The notes below the pieces were generated by a model. It searched no databases. It was given only the letters and a program-made list of their open reading frames with translations, and was not told the origin of the DNA. Position numbers and translations under genes: made by a program. Source: an uncultured Alphaproteobacteria bacterium (GTDB lineage: Bacteria; Pseudomonadota; Alphaproteobacteria; HIMB59; GCA-002718135). From it: DNA of 45,789 nt. Location: assembly GCA_902622475.1 (NCBI GenBank), contig CACNPW010000005.1, positions 1 to 45,789 of the forward strand, given 5' to 3'. Shown piece after piece: positions 25,419 to 33,526 of the stretch (positions are counted from its first letter, which is position 1; every line of letters begins with the position of its first letter).

Positions 25419-26635
25419 ATATCTCCATTTTCAGACAGACTTTGATTAATCCAGTCTAAGTTTTCATAATTCATAAATGAGTAGTTATAGAAGCTAAATC
25501 CTGATGCATCTTTATTAAATACTTGAAGTTGGTTGTTAAGATCTAATTGATTAGAAACTTGTGGGAGGATTGTTCTCATTGCAGGTATCATTTCAACTTT
25601 GTTATTTAATACTTTTTTATAAACATCATATTTTTCTTTTATAAGATCTAAATCTGCAAAATAAAAAGTTGGATGAATTTCATCAATCAAGGGCAATAGA
25701 GAATTTAAATTTACACCATTTTGCCATCTCTTATTATTAGGACCAAGTGGATATAATGGGCCAAAGTCAACTAAACCAATTTTTAAATTTTTATCTTTTC
25801 GTAATTCATTGATTACTAAAGTATTGATGTTTATTATACTTTCTTCTCTTGCCAAATAGTAATTCCAAAACTCACCATCAAGAATACTTTCAAAATCAGA
25901 CCAATTCATAACTTCTTTATTTGTTTTTTGATTAAAATAATCATCTGTAGTTTTTTTAACCCAGTTTCTAATCATTTCACCATCAATATTTTTTTGCTTC
26001 AAAGCCTCTAAACATTTATTACTAAAGTTAAGTGACATAATAAAATCAATATCAGCGGAAAAATCTACTCCAACTACTTCGTGGTGATGCCCGTGTCTTA
26101 AGGGAAGATATTCAAGAGATTCAATTAGAATTTTATCAAATACACCTAGATTTACTATATCTCTTGATAAATTGACAAAATGATCAACTACGTCCGAATT
26201 AAAGGGACAAAGAGAGTGTGTGATTGGATCACCCCAAGCATTATACACAGATGTATCAGGATAATTGTTTCCAATTCCAGAGTTATGAGTACCAAGCATC
26301 CATGCACATAATTTGATATTATTTTTTTTACATTGATTTGATAATTCTTCCCAAAACTGACTCCAATTCTCAGTAAGATTACTTATAGGTGATTGAAAAC
26401 TATGATTGTTATGCCAACTACTTGGATTAAAATATAAAGCCCCAGGTTCAGGAAAATATATTTTTCTTTTTTTACTATGAGGTAAAAAAAACATTCCTGA
26501 GTGATAATTTACAGTAATATAAATTGCATTAAGTCCACTTCTCTTCACTGCATCAATAATTGCATTATAGCCTTCATCAATTACGTCCCAGGGATAACAA
26601 AATAAGGCTAAATCTTTTTTATTCATTTTTACCAT
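25415..26635 (-). CDS. Uncharacterised protein, probable TIM-barrel glycoside-hydrolase-like
   Basis: This 406-residue protein has no family I can name with certainty. Beta-strand-like segments are followed by acidic or aromatic residues (LALFCYPWDVIDEGY, GLNAIYITVNYHSGMFF, IKLCAWMLGTHN, FDKILIESLEYLP, KIGLVDFGPLYPLG, EIHPTFYFADLDL). This layout fits a barrel that binds carbohydrate. Putative acidic catalytic residues include Glu in LIESLEYLP and Asp in LVDFG. An unusual RHGHHHEVVG could bind metal. There is no signal peptide. The start is uncertain: ATG 26635 overlaps the creatininase gene by 17 bp, and Met4 (26626) by 8 bp; neither has a clear ribosome-binding site. Confidence 0.75.
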   Translation of the reverse strand: MVKMNKKDLALFCYPWDVIDEGYNAIIDAVKRSGLNAIYITVNYHSGMFFLPHSKKRKIYFPEPGALYFNPSSWHNNHSFQSPISNLTENWSQFWEELSNQCKKNNIKLCAWMLGTHNSGIGNNYPDTSVYNAWGDPITHSLCPFNSDVVDHFVNLSRDIVNLGVFDKILIESLEYLPLRHGHHHEVVGVDFSADIDFIMSLNFSNKCLEALKQKNIDGEMIRNWVKKTTDDYFNQKTNKEVMNWSDFESILDGEFWNYYLAREESIININTLVINELRKDKNLKIGLVDFGPLYPLGPNNKRWQNGVNLNSLLPLIDEIHPTFYFADLDLIKEKYDVYKKVLNNKVEMIPAMRTILPQVSNQLDLNNQLQVFNKDASGFSFYNYSFMNYENLDWINQSLSENGDI

Positions 26636-27413
26636 TTAAAGGTTTTGTCCATTTTGAAAAATCTTCAATAAAATCTGAAACTTTATCTGTTATTATCTCA
26701 TAAAGTTCTGTACCTTTCTTTTTCGAAGCTAGACTTGGTGAACCAATAACTCCATGATCTGAAAGCTCTTTAAAGCTTGCACTTACTCCAACTGAACCAC
26801 CTGATAAAAGATCAACTCCAGTATATGAAGATCTTTTTAATGGGTTGTCGACAATTTTATCTTTTTTTACTATCTCATCTTGCATATGTAACATTAGTGC
26901 TGTTTCCATTTCACATGCATGATTTATTCCACCAAGATCAGAATCTCTCCACTCATTAATTTCTTTTAGAGCAAAATCCCAATATGATGCTGTAGCTATA
27001 TAAATATTTTTATCGTATTTTAACTTTTGTCCAACATTTTTAAGAATAGCAATATTGCCTCCATGCCCATTCAAAATAAGTATTCTTTCTAATTTATTTT
27101 TTACTAAACTCTCAACTATATCCAATATAAGATTTGTTAATGTTTCATCTTTAATGGAAATCGTGCCAGGAAAATCCATATGATGTGGTGAATAACCTGA
27201 CCAGATAACTGGAGCCACAACTGCATTAATATTCTTTTGGTGAGATTTTTTTACAGACTCATTGGCAATATTATTAACCATAAATTCATCTACTTTGAGC
27301 GGTAAATGTTTTCCATGTTGCTCAAATGCGCCAAGAGGAAGAAGAACCACCGGATCTTTATCTGATAGGTCCTTAACTTCCTCCCATGTATAATTACCCA
27401 AATTAACTTTCAT
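26619..27413 (-). CDS. Creatininase-family amidohydrolase
   Basis: This 264-residue protein carries the family metal-binding motifs FEQHGKHLPLKVD (Glu31, His33, His36, Asp42), a central LNGHGGN and HACEMETALMLH. The usual HGxHLPLxTD reads KVD here. The superfamily includes creatininase, ring-opening amidohydrolases in riboflavin/F420 pathways and uncharacterised sugar-operon members. In this context it probably opens a cyclic amide or related ring in the imported compound. Real creatinine degradation is not supported by the neighbours. It begins 19 bp after the binding-protein gene. Confidence 0.9.
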   Translation of the reverse strand: MKVNLGNYTWEEVKDLSDKDPVVLLPLGAFEQHGKHLPLKVDEFMVNNIANESVKKSHQKNINAVVAPVIWSGYSPHHMDFPGTISIKDETLTNLILDIVESLVKNKLERILILNGHGGNIAILKNVGQKLKYDKNIYIATASYWDFALKEINEWRDSDLGGINHACEMETALMLHMQDEIVKKDKIVDNPLKRSSYTGVDLLSGGSVGVSASFKELSDHGVIGSPSLASKKKGTELYEIITDKVSDFIEDFSKWTKPLNGKNE

Positions 27414-27432
27414 AATTTGCGTATTTTATTAA

Positions 27433-28728
27433 TTATGATCTGCTCGCATTAATTTGCTTAACAGCATCATTTAAAGCATCTTTAGCACTTTTCTTTTGAG
27501 TCAATGCTAATGAAACTTCATTTGATAATAATTCAACCCATTGATTTCTATCTGCAGAAAAACCTGCATCTACAGGATATAGATATGAGTCTTTAATAAC
27601 ACCTGCCATTGATATATTTTTCAGAACATCTGGATGATCTAGAGCAGGTTCTAAAGATGGTGCCCAAGGCGAAGTTGAACCTTGCAATATCTGATTGTCA
27701 GGACTTAAAGCCATTTCAATAAATTGCATTCCTGCCTCAGGATTATCTGAATATTTAGGTATTGCTAAAAATTCTGATCCATCCACAGATGCAGAAGTTT
27801 CTAATGCAGGAAGTGGTGCTATACCACTCATCCCTTGCACTGCAGAATCTTCTGTGAAATTTGCAATTCCACTGATAAATGGCCACGTTAAGAAAAATCC
27901 TCTTTTTCCTGCCATATAGCTTGGAGATGCATCAAATACCCAAGTGTAAGTAGGCGTAGCTGGATCAATGATTTTATCTTTATGTAAAAGATCAATCATC
28001 ATATTTAAAGCTTCAACACCCGCATCACTATTCATGATCGGATCAAGATTGCCGTCTAAGAAACTTCCTCCGTTTGCTTGAAGTAAAGCTCCAAAAGTCC
28101 AAAAACTATGAGTACCTGCCCAAGCATCAACAATACCATATATATCATTATCAGGATCGTTAATTTCTTTAGCAAAACGAATAAGTTCATTCCAAGAATT
28201 CTTTGTACGATGCCAATTATTAGGCGCTTCTGTATCCAATCCTGCATCTTTAAGTAAATTTTTATTCCAGTGTAATACTGGGCAACCAATCGTAATTGGT
28301 GCAGCATAGACTTTGCCTTTGTAAGTTGCAGCAGTTAGACTGTTTTCCATAACGCCATTTGGTTTTAGTGTATCATTGACAAAATCACTCATATCCATCA
28401 ACCAACCCTTATCAGCTAAACCAGCAATTTCTGAAGCAGTCACAAATATTGCATCACCTACACTTTTTCGAGCAATATATGCTGAATTTAATTTAACAGA
28501 TAGATCTGGTGTTGTTACTGTTTCTATACTTGGTGTAACACCATATTTTTCTGCATAAGCAGGAGCTAAAGCTTGCAGATAATCCATATGCGAACCGAGC
28601 AAAAGACTAACTGGTTTAGTATTAGCAGCAAATGCATACTTCATACCAACTTGCGATAATAGAGTACCTGCAAGAGCAGCAGAACCTGTATGGTTAATAA
28701 ACTTTCTCCTAGAGATCTTTTTTTTCAT
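27433..28728 (-). CDS. Tat-exported carbohydrate ABC transporter substrate-binding protein
   Basis: This 431-residue extracellular solute-binding protein (family 1) has a Tat signal: KKKISRRKFINHTGSAALAG with the twin Arg, then a hydrophobic stretch ending near AFA. The mature part carries typical features (TWVFDASPSYMAGKRGFFLTWPF, EAGMQFIEMALSPDNQ). I place the start at ATG 28728 because GGAGGG lies 4-5 bases upstream on the minus strand; an in-frame ATG four codons earlier (28740) would put that Shine-Dalgarno inside the gene. It delivers a sugar-like solute to the permeases at 22.9-24.7 kb, and is the first gene of the operon. Confidence 0.9.
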   Translation of the reverse strand: MKKKISRRKFINHTGSAALAGTLLSQVGMKYAFAANTKPVSLLLGSHMDYLQALAPAYAEKYGVTPSIETVTTPDLSVKLNSAYIARKSVGDAIFVTASEIAGLADKGWLMDMSDFVNDTLKPNGVMENSLTAATYKGKVYAAPITIGCPVLHWNKNLLKDAGLDTEAPNNWHRTKNSWNELIRFAKEINDPDNDIYGIVDAWAGTHSFWTFGALLQANGGSFLDGNLDPIMNSDAGVEALNMMIDLLHKDKIIDPATPTYTWVFDASPSYMAGKRGFFLTWPFISGIANFTEDSAVQGMSGIAPLPALETSASVDGSEFLAIPKYSDNPEAGMQFIEMALSPDNQILQGSTSPWAPSLEPALDHPDVLKNISMAGVIKDSYLYPVDAGFSADRNQWVELLSNEVSLALTQKKSAKDALNDAVKQINASRS

Positions 28729-28896
28729 TCTACCCTCCATTAAAATGATTATAAAAAGATTGAAACGTATTTAAAATATAAAGTCAATGGAGAACGAATT
28801 AAATTCCTCAATTCTTAATGAATTAAATTTAATATTAAAATTAGCTCAAATATCTAATTTTATTAATTTTATAAAAAAAAAATTTTAAAAACTATA

Positions 28897-28913
28897 TATG
28901 CATTTAATGCATA
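28897..28913. promoter_or_regulatory. 17-bp perfect palindrome, candidate operator
   Basis: TATGCATTTAATGCATA has two perfect 8-bp arms around a single central base. It lies in the 242-bp gap (28741-28982) between the divergently transcribed binding-protein gene and the 58-aa ORF, about 170 bp upstream of the former and 70 bp upstream of the latter. No regulator gene is nearby. The rest of the gap is extremely AT-rich, with no other convincing structure. Confidence 0.4.
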
Positions 28914-28982
28914 ATAAAATTGATAGATTTATACTTTAATTGCATAGAATAATTACTATTTTATAATTTAAAGGAACTAATA

Positions 28983-29159
28983 ATGATTAATATTTTTAAC
29001 TTTTTTAATAAAGTTTACGAAGATTTAAGTGACAAAAACTATAATAATGATGAAGATTTAGTTAAATATTTCAAATCTGAATATGGCAAAGAATGGAAAA
29101 TTGAATTAGATAAGCATCTCCTAAGAACTGAATTTGATATTAATAAGAAAGCCGCATAA
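28983..29159 (+). CDS. Small acidic/basic protein of 58 aa, function unknown
   Basis: The ORF runs from ATG 28983 to TAA 29157-29159, preceded by the ribosome-binding sequence AAAGGA about 7 bases upstream. The protein starts MINIFNFFNKVYEDLSDKNY and continues with charged residues (NNDEDLVKYFKSEYGKEWK), with no Cys and no membrane helix. It is the only gene in the gap between the sugar operon and the convergent aminopeptidase P. A hairpin terminator overlaps its last codons. The good Shine-Dalgarno and terminator support a real gene. I cannot assign a function. Confidence 0.6.
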   Translation: MINIFNFFNKVYEDLSDKNYNNDEDLVKYFKSEYGKEWKIELDKHLLRTEFDINKKAA

Positions 29160-29170
29160 TCGGCGGCTTT
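29148..29170. terminator. GC-rich hairpin terminator shared by convergent genes
   Basis: AAAGCCGC (29148-29155) pairs with GCGGCTTT (29163-29170) across a 7-base loop, a conspicuously GC-rich stem in this AT-rich DNA. It begins inside the last codons of the 58-aa ORF and ends 2 bp before the 3' end of the convergent aminopeptidase gene. A and T runs flank it on both sides, so it could work in both directions. Confidence 0.7.
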
Positions 29171-29172
29171 AG

Positions 29173-30936
29173 TTAAACTTCAGAAGTTACCTCTTTAAGC
29201 CAATCTTTCTCTTTTTTTTCAAGGTATGTCTCCAATGTATCATACACCTTTTTATGATATTTATTTAACCATTGTTTTTCAATTTGATCGAGCATACTAC
29301 TGTCAATAAGATCCAGATCTATTGGGCACCAAGAAATAGTTTCAAAGAATAATTTTTTATTAGCTTTCTCATTAATAACAACTAAGTTTTCAGTTCTTAT
29401 CCCATATTCATTTTCTTTATAGTATCCAGGTTCATTGGATAAAATCATTCCTGGAAGCAATTCAACGCTATCAAACATTGATTTTTTTGCAATACGTTGT
29501 GGGGCTTCATGAACACTCAAAAAACTTCCAATACCGTGACCGGTACCATGATCATAATCTAAATTAATCTCTTGTAGACTTTTTCTTGCTAGATAATCAA
29601 TATCAGTTCCTTTTGTTCCCTTTTCAAAAACATGATTTGATAATGCAATATGACCTTTAAGAACTCTTGTAAATCTATCTTTTTGTTCTGTTGTTGCTTC
29701 ACCTAAAATTATAGTTCTTGTTATATCGGTTGTTCCATCAAAATATTGCCCTCCTGAGTCAACAAGATAAATATTATTATCTGAGAAAGATGATTTTCCT
29801 TCTTCAGTAACACGGTAATGAGGAAGGGCTGCATTTTGATCAATTGCTGATATTGTATCAAAAGATAGAGAATGAAATAATTCATTTTTTCTTCGCAGAT
29901 TTTCTAAATGATGTGCAACACTTATTTCATCATTTGATTTAGGATCCATGATATTTTTTAACCAATAAATATATTTGGTAATACTAACACCATCTCTTAT
30001 ATGTGCTTTTTTTGCCCCATCAAGTTCAGTTTCATTTTTGATAGCTTTTAACAAAATACATGGATTTGCTAAATTTTTAGTATTTATTTTTTGTTTTCTT
30101 AAAAGATCAAAAAAATAAAAAGTAGTGGAATTAAAATCTAAACCAATTGATTCGGATGAATTAATGTTATTAAAAATTGATCCGATATTTTCAATATTAT
30201 TAATATTTATTAGTGTTTGGATTTCTTTTTTTAGAATTTCTGGCATTGAAGACTCTTTAATATACAAAGAGTGTTTATTATTTTTTGAAATTAGAAGATA
30301 AGAATAAAGCAAAGGTGTATATTTTATATCATCTGCTCTTAAATTTAATAGCCAAGCAATATTATCAAGCCCAGAAACAAAGTAATGATCAATTTCATTT
30401 TGATCTAAAAATTTTTTTAAAATATCTAATTTCTCACTTCTGCTCTGACCAGCAAAACTTGTTGGGTGATCAAATATATCTGTATACTGAGTTTTTGGTT
30501 GATTTTCCCATATTAAATCAACAAAATTTTTATCTATTAGTTGGAGTTGAGATTTTGAATTCTCTAACATTTTTTCCACTTTTTCAATTTCTATAATTGA
30601 ATGAAGAGTTGGATCTAATGCAATTTTTAATTCTTTTTCTAATAAAATTTTTTCTAAATCTGTCCAAAAGCTATTTAAGTGTTTTGCTTGAATCTCTTTG
30701 GCATTAATTTGAGTATTTGCTTGAAAAGTATATCGTCCATCAACATACAAGAATGCATCTGTTTGTGTTATAATTGCTCTTCCTGCTGAACCAGAAAAGT
30801 TTGTTATAAAATTTAATCTTTCTGCATTTGGAGAAATATACTCATTTAAATATTCATCACTTCTATTAATGACAAATATATCGCTATCTTTTTCTTTTAA
30901 TAGATTTTGTAATTTTTTTAAATTTGATTGATTCAT
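29173..30936 (-). CDS. pepP: Xaa-Pro aminopeptidase (aminopeptidase P, M24B)
   Basis: This 587-residue protein has the three-domain layout of eukaryote-like/alphaproteobacterial aminopeptidase P: two creatinase-like N-terminal domains and a pita-bread catalytic domain from about residue 310. Metal ligands are in YLVDSGGQYFDGTTDITRT (two Asp), HGTGHGIGSFLSVHE (His), NEPGYY (Glu) and GIRTENLVV (Glu). It removes N-terminal residues preceding proline, probably in the cytoplasm as there is no signal peptide. Its start codon shares one base with the stop of the upstream dehydratase gene. Confidence 0.94.
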   Translation of the reverse strand: MNQSNLKKLQNLLKEKDSDIFVINRSDEYLNEYISPNAERLNFITNFSGSAGRAIITQTDAFLYVDGRYTFQANTQINAKEIQAKHLNSFWTDLEKILLEKELKIALDPTLHSIIEIEKVEKMLENSKSQLQLIDKNFVDLIWENQPKTQYTDIFDHPTSFAGQSRSEKLDILKKFLDQNEIDHYFVSGLDNIAWLLNLRADDIKYTPLLYSYLLISKNNKHSLYIKESSMPEILKKEIQTLININNIENIGSIFNNINSSESIGLDFNSTTFYFFDLLRKQKINTKNLANPCILLKAIKNETELDGAKKAHIRDGVSITKYIYWLKNIMDPKSNDEISVAHHLENLRRKNELFHSLSFDTISAIDQNAALPHYRVTEEGKSSFSDNNIYLVDSGGQYFDGTTDITRTIILGEATTEQKDRFTRVLKGHIALSNHVFEKGTKGTDIDYLARKSLQEINLDYDHGTGHGIGSFLSVHEAPQRIAKKSMFDSVELLPGMILSNEPGYYKENEYGIRTENLVVINEKANKKLFFETISWCPIDLDLIDSSMLDQIEKQWLNKYHKKVYDTLETYLEKKEKDWLKEVTSEV

Positions 30937-31901
30937 TATAACTTATTAAATAAACTTAAATCGATATTACCACCAGAAATCATCACGATAATTTTTTTAT
31001 TTTTGATATCAATTTTATTATTTAATACTGCAGCTGCTGCAACTGCTCCACCTGGTTCCACTACTATTTTAAGTTGTTCAGCTAGTAAAATTATAGTTTT
31101 TGTTACTTCTTCATCAGAAACACTTAGTCCTCCTTCAAGATTATTTAAATTAATTTGAAAAGTTATATTACCAGGTTGTGGTGCCAAAAGTGCGTCACAA
31201 AAAGATTTAGCATTTTTTTTATTTTCTATAAGTTTACCAGCTTCTAAAGATCTTTTTGTATCATCAAATTCTTCAGGCTCTACAGAATAAGATCTTATAT
31301 TTGGATAGATATGTTTTAAGTATGTTGATGTTCCTGCAATAAGCCCTCCACCTCCACAACAACATAAATACAGATCAGGTTCAATTGATTGCTCTTTCAA
31401 ATCATTTACAATTTCGATAGCTGCAGTTCCTTGACCAGCAATTATTTCTTCATCATCATAGGGTTTAATTAGAGCTCTATTATCCTTCTTTTGAATTTCA
31501 TTTCCTATCTCTTCTCTGCTTTGAAAGTAACTGTCATATAATATTACTTCTGCTCCATATTTTTTTGTATTTTCAATTTTTATTTTGGGTGCAGTTTTAG
31601 GCATTATTATTTTTGCACTAATGGTATTAATCATAGATGCATAGGCAACAGCTTGTGCATGATTACCTGATGAATATGCTACTACACCTAAGTCTTTTAC
31701 GGTTTCTATTAATTTAGTAATTTTATATGTAGCTCCACGTAGTTTAAATGATCCAGTATTTTGTAAATTTTCAAGTTTAAAATAAATTTCAGCTTCTAAA
31801 AGATTATTTATGTAATCATTAGTTATCAAAGGAGTTTTTATTACCTTTTGGTTGATTAATTTATAAGCATTATCAACATTTAAATAGCTAAAATCAGTCA
31901 T
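30936..31901 (-). CDS. PLP-dependent threonine/serine dehydratase or serine racemase-like enzyme
   Basis: This 321-residue fold-type II PLP enzyme has the cofactor lysine in NTGSFKLRGAT. The asparagine loop is YSSGNHAQAVAY, and the phosphate-binding loop is CCCGGGGLIAGTS. The C-terminal VVEPGGAVAAAAVL matches the threonine dehydratase/serine racemase group. There is no C-terminal ACT or regulatory domain, so it is the short, catabolic-type form rather than biosynthetic IlvA. It could deaminate threonine or serine to the 2-oxoacid. It is cotranscribed with aminopeptidase P. Confidence 0.9.
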   Translation of the reverse strand: MTDFSYLNVDNAYKLINQKVIKTPLITNDYINNLLEAEIYFKLENLQNTGSFKLRGATYKITKLIETVKDLGVVAYSSGNHAQAVAYASMINTISAKIIMPKTAPKIKIENTKKYGAEVILYDSYFQSREEIGNEIQKKDNRALIKPYDDEEIIAGQGTAAIEIVNDLKEQSIEPDLYLCCCGGGGLIAGTSTYLKHIYPNIRSYSVEPEEFDDTKRSLEAGKLIENKKNAKSFCDALLAPQPGNITFQINLNNLEGGLSVSDEEVTKTIILLAEQLKIVVEPGGAVAAAAVLNNKIDIKNKKIIVMISGGNIDLSLFNKL

Positions 31902-31950
31902 AATTTTAAAGTTTTACATCGTTTTAATGGAATAAACTAAAAAAAAATAT

Positions 31951-32235
31951 ATGTATATTGTCATGGAACAGAACAACGTAACTTCGCCTTGCATTAGCGT
32001 ATGTAAAACTGACCCAATCTCAGGGTATTGCTACGGCTGTGGAAGAACTAATGAAGAGAAAGATATTTGGAAAGATGAAAATACTTCAAATGAATGGAAA
32101 CAAAATAATTTATCTGAACTAAAATCTAGATTGTCAGATTGGCAGTTAAAGGCTTTTGAAGAATCATATAAATCCAAAGTTGAAACAGGTTTATCTCTTA
32201 TTAAAAAAAAATTAGCAGAAAATCGTAAAAATTGA
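31951..32235 (+). CDS. DUF1289 family Cys-motif protein
   Basis: The 94-residue product carries the DUF1289 signature SPCISVCKTDPISGYCYGCGRT, with four cysteines in two CxxxC/CxxC-like pairs, then a Trp-containing helical tail. The function of the family is not established; a metal or Fe-S site is likely. The start may instead be Met5 (31963), since both lack a clear ribosome-binding site and the homologous core begins just after Met5. It is followed by the CIA30 gene, with a 4-bp overlap (TTGA). Confidence 0.85.
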   Translation: MYIVMEQNNVTSPCISVCKTDPISGYCYGCGRTNEEKDIWKDENTSNEWKQNNLSELKSRLSDWQLKAFEESYKSKVETGLSLIKKKLAENRKN

Positions 32236-32795
32236 AAAGTTTAATAATTTTTATTTTTATTTTATTTTTTTCATTCAATCTTCAATCTCAAAATAAAATG
32301 ATACTTGATAACTTAGAAACACCTGGAATTTCTTCTCAAGGTCAAAATTGGGCTTTTTTTACTGATGGAGTAATGGGTGGGTTGTCGCAAGGTAAAGCGA
32401 TCATATCAAAAGTTAATGATATTAATTGTTATCATATGACAGGAGATGTCACGACTGAAAATAACGGAGGCTTTATTCAAATAAGAAATCAATTAAAACC
32501 TTCAATATCAACAGAAGAGTTTGAGGGTGTTTATTTTAAAGTGTTTGGTAATAATGAAGAGTATTCAATTCATGTAAGAACCGCTCTGACGATGGCTCCA
32601 TGGCAATATTATAAGTATAGTTTTAAAACTAATTCTGAGTGGACAGTAATAAAAGCACCCTTTAGTGAATTTAAAAAATCAAATGCATATCAACCTAAAA
32701 AATTAGTTGGTCAGAATATCAAGACATTAGGGCTTGTTGCTGGATTTAAAGATTTTCAAGCAGATATTTGTTTATCAGAGATTGGCTTTTATTAA
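32232..32795 (+). CDS. CIA30 family protein (NDUFAF1-like) with N-terminal signal sequence
   Basis: This 187-residue protein starts with TTG at 32232, overlapping the DUF1289 stop by 4 bp. It has a hydrophobic N-terminus (SLIIFIFILFFSFNLQSQ) that looks like a signal peptide. The body matches the CIA30 beta-sandwich: WAFFTDGVMGGLSQGKAII, then NGGFIQIRNQL, APWQYYKYSF and WTVIKAPFSEFKKS. In mitochondria this family (NDUFAF1) assists assembly of complex I; bacterial members are poorly studied. Whether the signal is cleaved or anchors the protein is unclear. It converges on truA with a 4-bp overlap. Confidence 0.85.
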   Translation: MKSLIIFIFILFFSFNLQSQNKMILDNLETPGISSQGQNWAFFTDGVMGGLSQGKAIISKVNDINCYHMTGDVTTENNGGFIQIRNQLKPSISTEEFEGVYFKVFGNNEEYSIHVRTALTMAPWQYYKYSFKTNSEWTVIKAPFSEFKKSNAYQPKKLVGQNIKTLGLVAGFKDFQADICLSEIGFY

Positions 32796-33526
32796 TAATC
32801 TATTTTCAATAAATACAATCCTTCAGGTGGCGCAGTAACTCCAGCAAATTCTCTTTTTTTGGATTGAATAATTTCTGAAATAGATTTTTCAATTTTACTA
32901 AGTCCTATATCAACCAGTGTACCAACCATGATTCTAACTTGAGAATGTAAAAAGGATTTAGCTGATATTAAAAAATTTATTTCATCATGATTAAAATTTA
33001 TATCCAGTGAATTAATAGATTTAATTGGTGATTTCGATTGGCAATTTATTGACCTAAAAGCAGACAAATCAAATTTTCCTATAAATTGTTGTGATTGTTT
33101 TATTATTTTTTCAGTATCTATTTTTTTATGTACACACCAAACTTTGTTTTGCTCTAACGTAATTGGTGATCTTCTATTTAAGATCTTGTATTCATACCAT
33201 CTCAATTTTGCGGAAAATCTAGAATTAAAATCTTTATCTGCTTCTTCAGCATGTAAAATAGATATGGGTTGGGGTCTTAGATAATGATTAATGCCATCTC
33301 TAATAGTATCAGTATCAAAATGTTGCTCTAATTCAAAATTAGCTACTTGTCCTCTTGCATGAACGCCTGCATCTGTTCGACCAGCTCCAAAAAGTGTTAT
33401 TTTTTGTTTTGATAGTTTTTCTATTGCCTCTTCAACCAATTGTTGAACAGAAGGACCATTTTCTTGACGTTGCCAACCAACATAATTAGTCCCGTCATAT
33501 TCTAATGTTATTTTGTAGTTAGGCAT
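32792..33526 (-). CDS. truA: tRNA pseudouridine synthase A
   Basis: This 244-residue protein begins with the TruA N-terminus YKITLEYDGTNYVGWQRQ and contains the catalytic Asp in GAGRTDAGVHARGQVANF. The C-terminal SFLHSQVRIMVGTLVDIG and REFAGVTAPPEGLYL motifs are also present. It isomerises uridines 38-40 in the anticodon arm. It overlaps fmt by 8 bp, in a def-fmt-truA operon. Confidence 0.97.
   Translation of the reverse strand: MPNYKITLEYDGTNYVGWQRQENGPSVQQLVEEAIEKLSKQKITLFGAGRTDAGVHARGQVANFELEQHFDTDTIRDGINHYLRPQPISILHAEEADKDFNSRFSAKLRWYEYKILNRRSPITLEQNKVWCVHKKIDTEKIIKQSQQFIGKFDLSAFRSINCQSKSPIKSINSLDINFNHDEINFLISAKSFLHSQVRIMVGTLVDIGLSKIEKSISEIIQSKKREFAGVTAPPEGLYLLKIDY

Noticed and set aside
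26619-27413. Creatinine degradation pathway
   Set aside because: The family is named for creatininase, but there is no creatinase, sarcosine oxidase or related gene nearby. The sugar transporter context favours a different substrate.
28741-28982. Possible tRNA or regulatory RNA in the longest intergenic gap
   Set aside because: No cloverleaf, anticodon arm, TTCGA-type T loop or riboswitch-like conserved core was found; only the 17-bp palindrome and AT-rich DNA.
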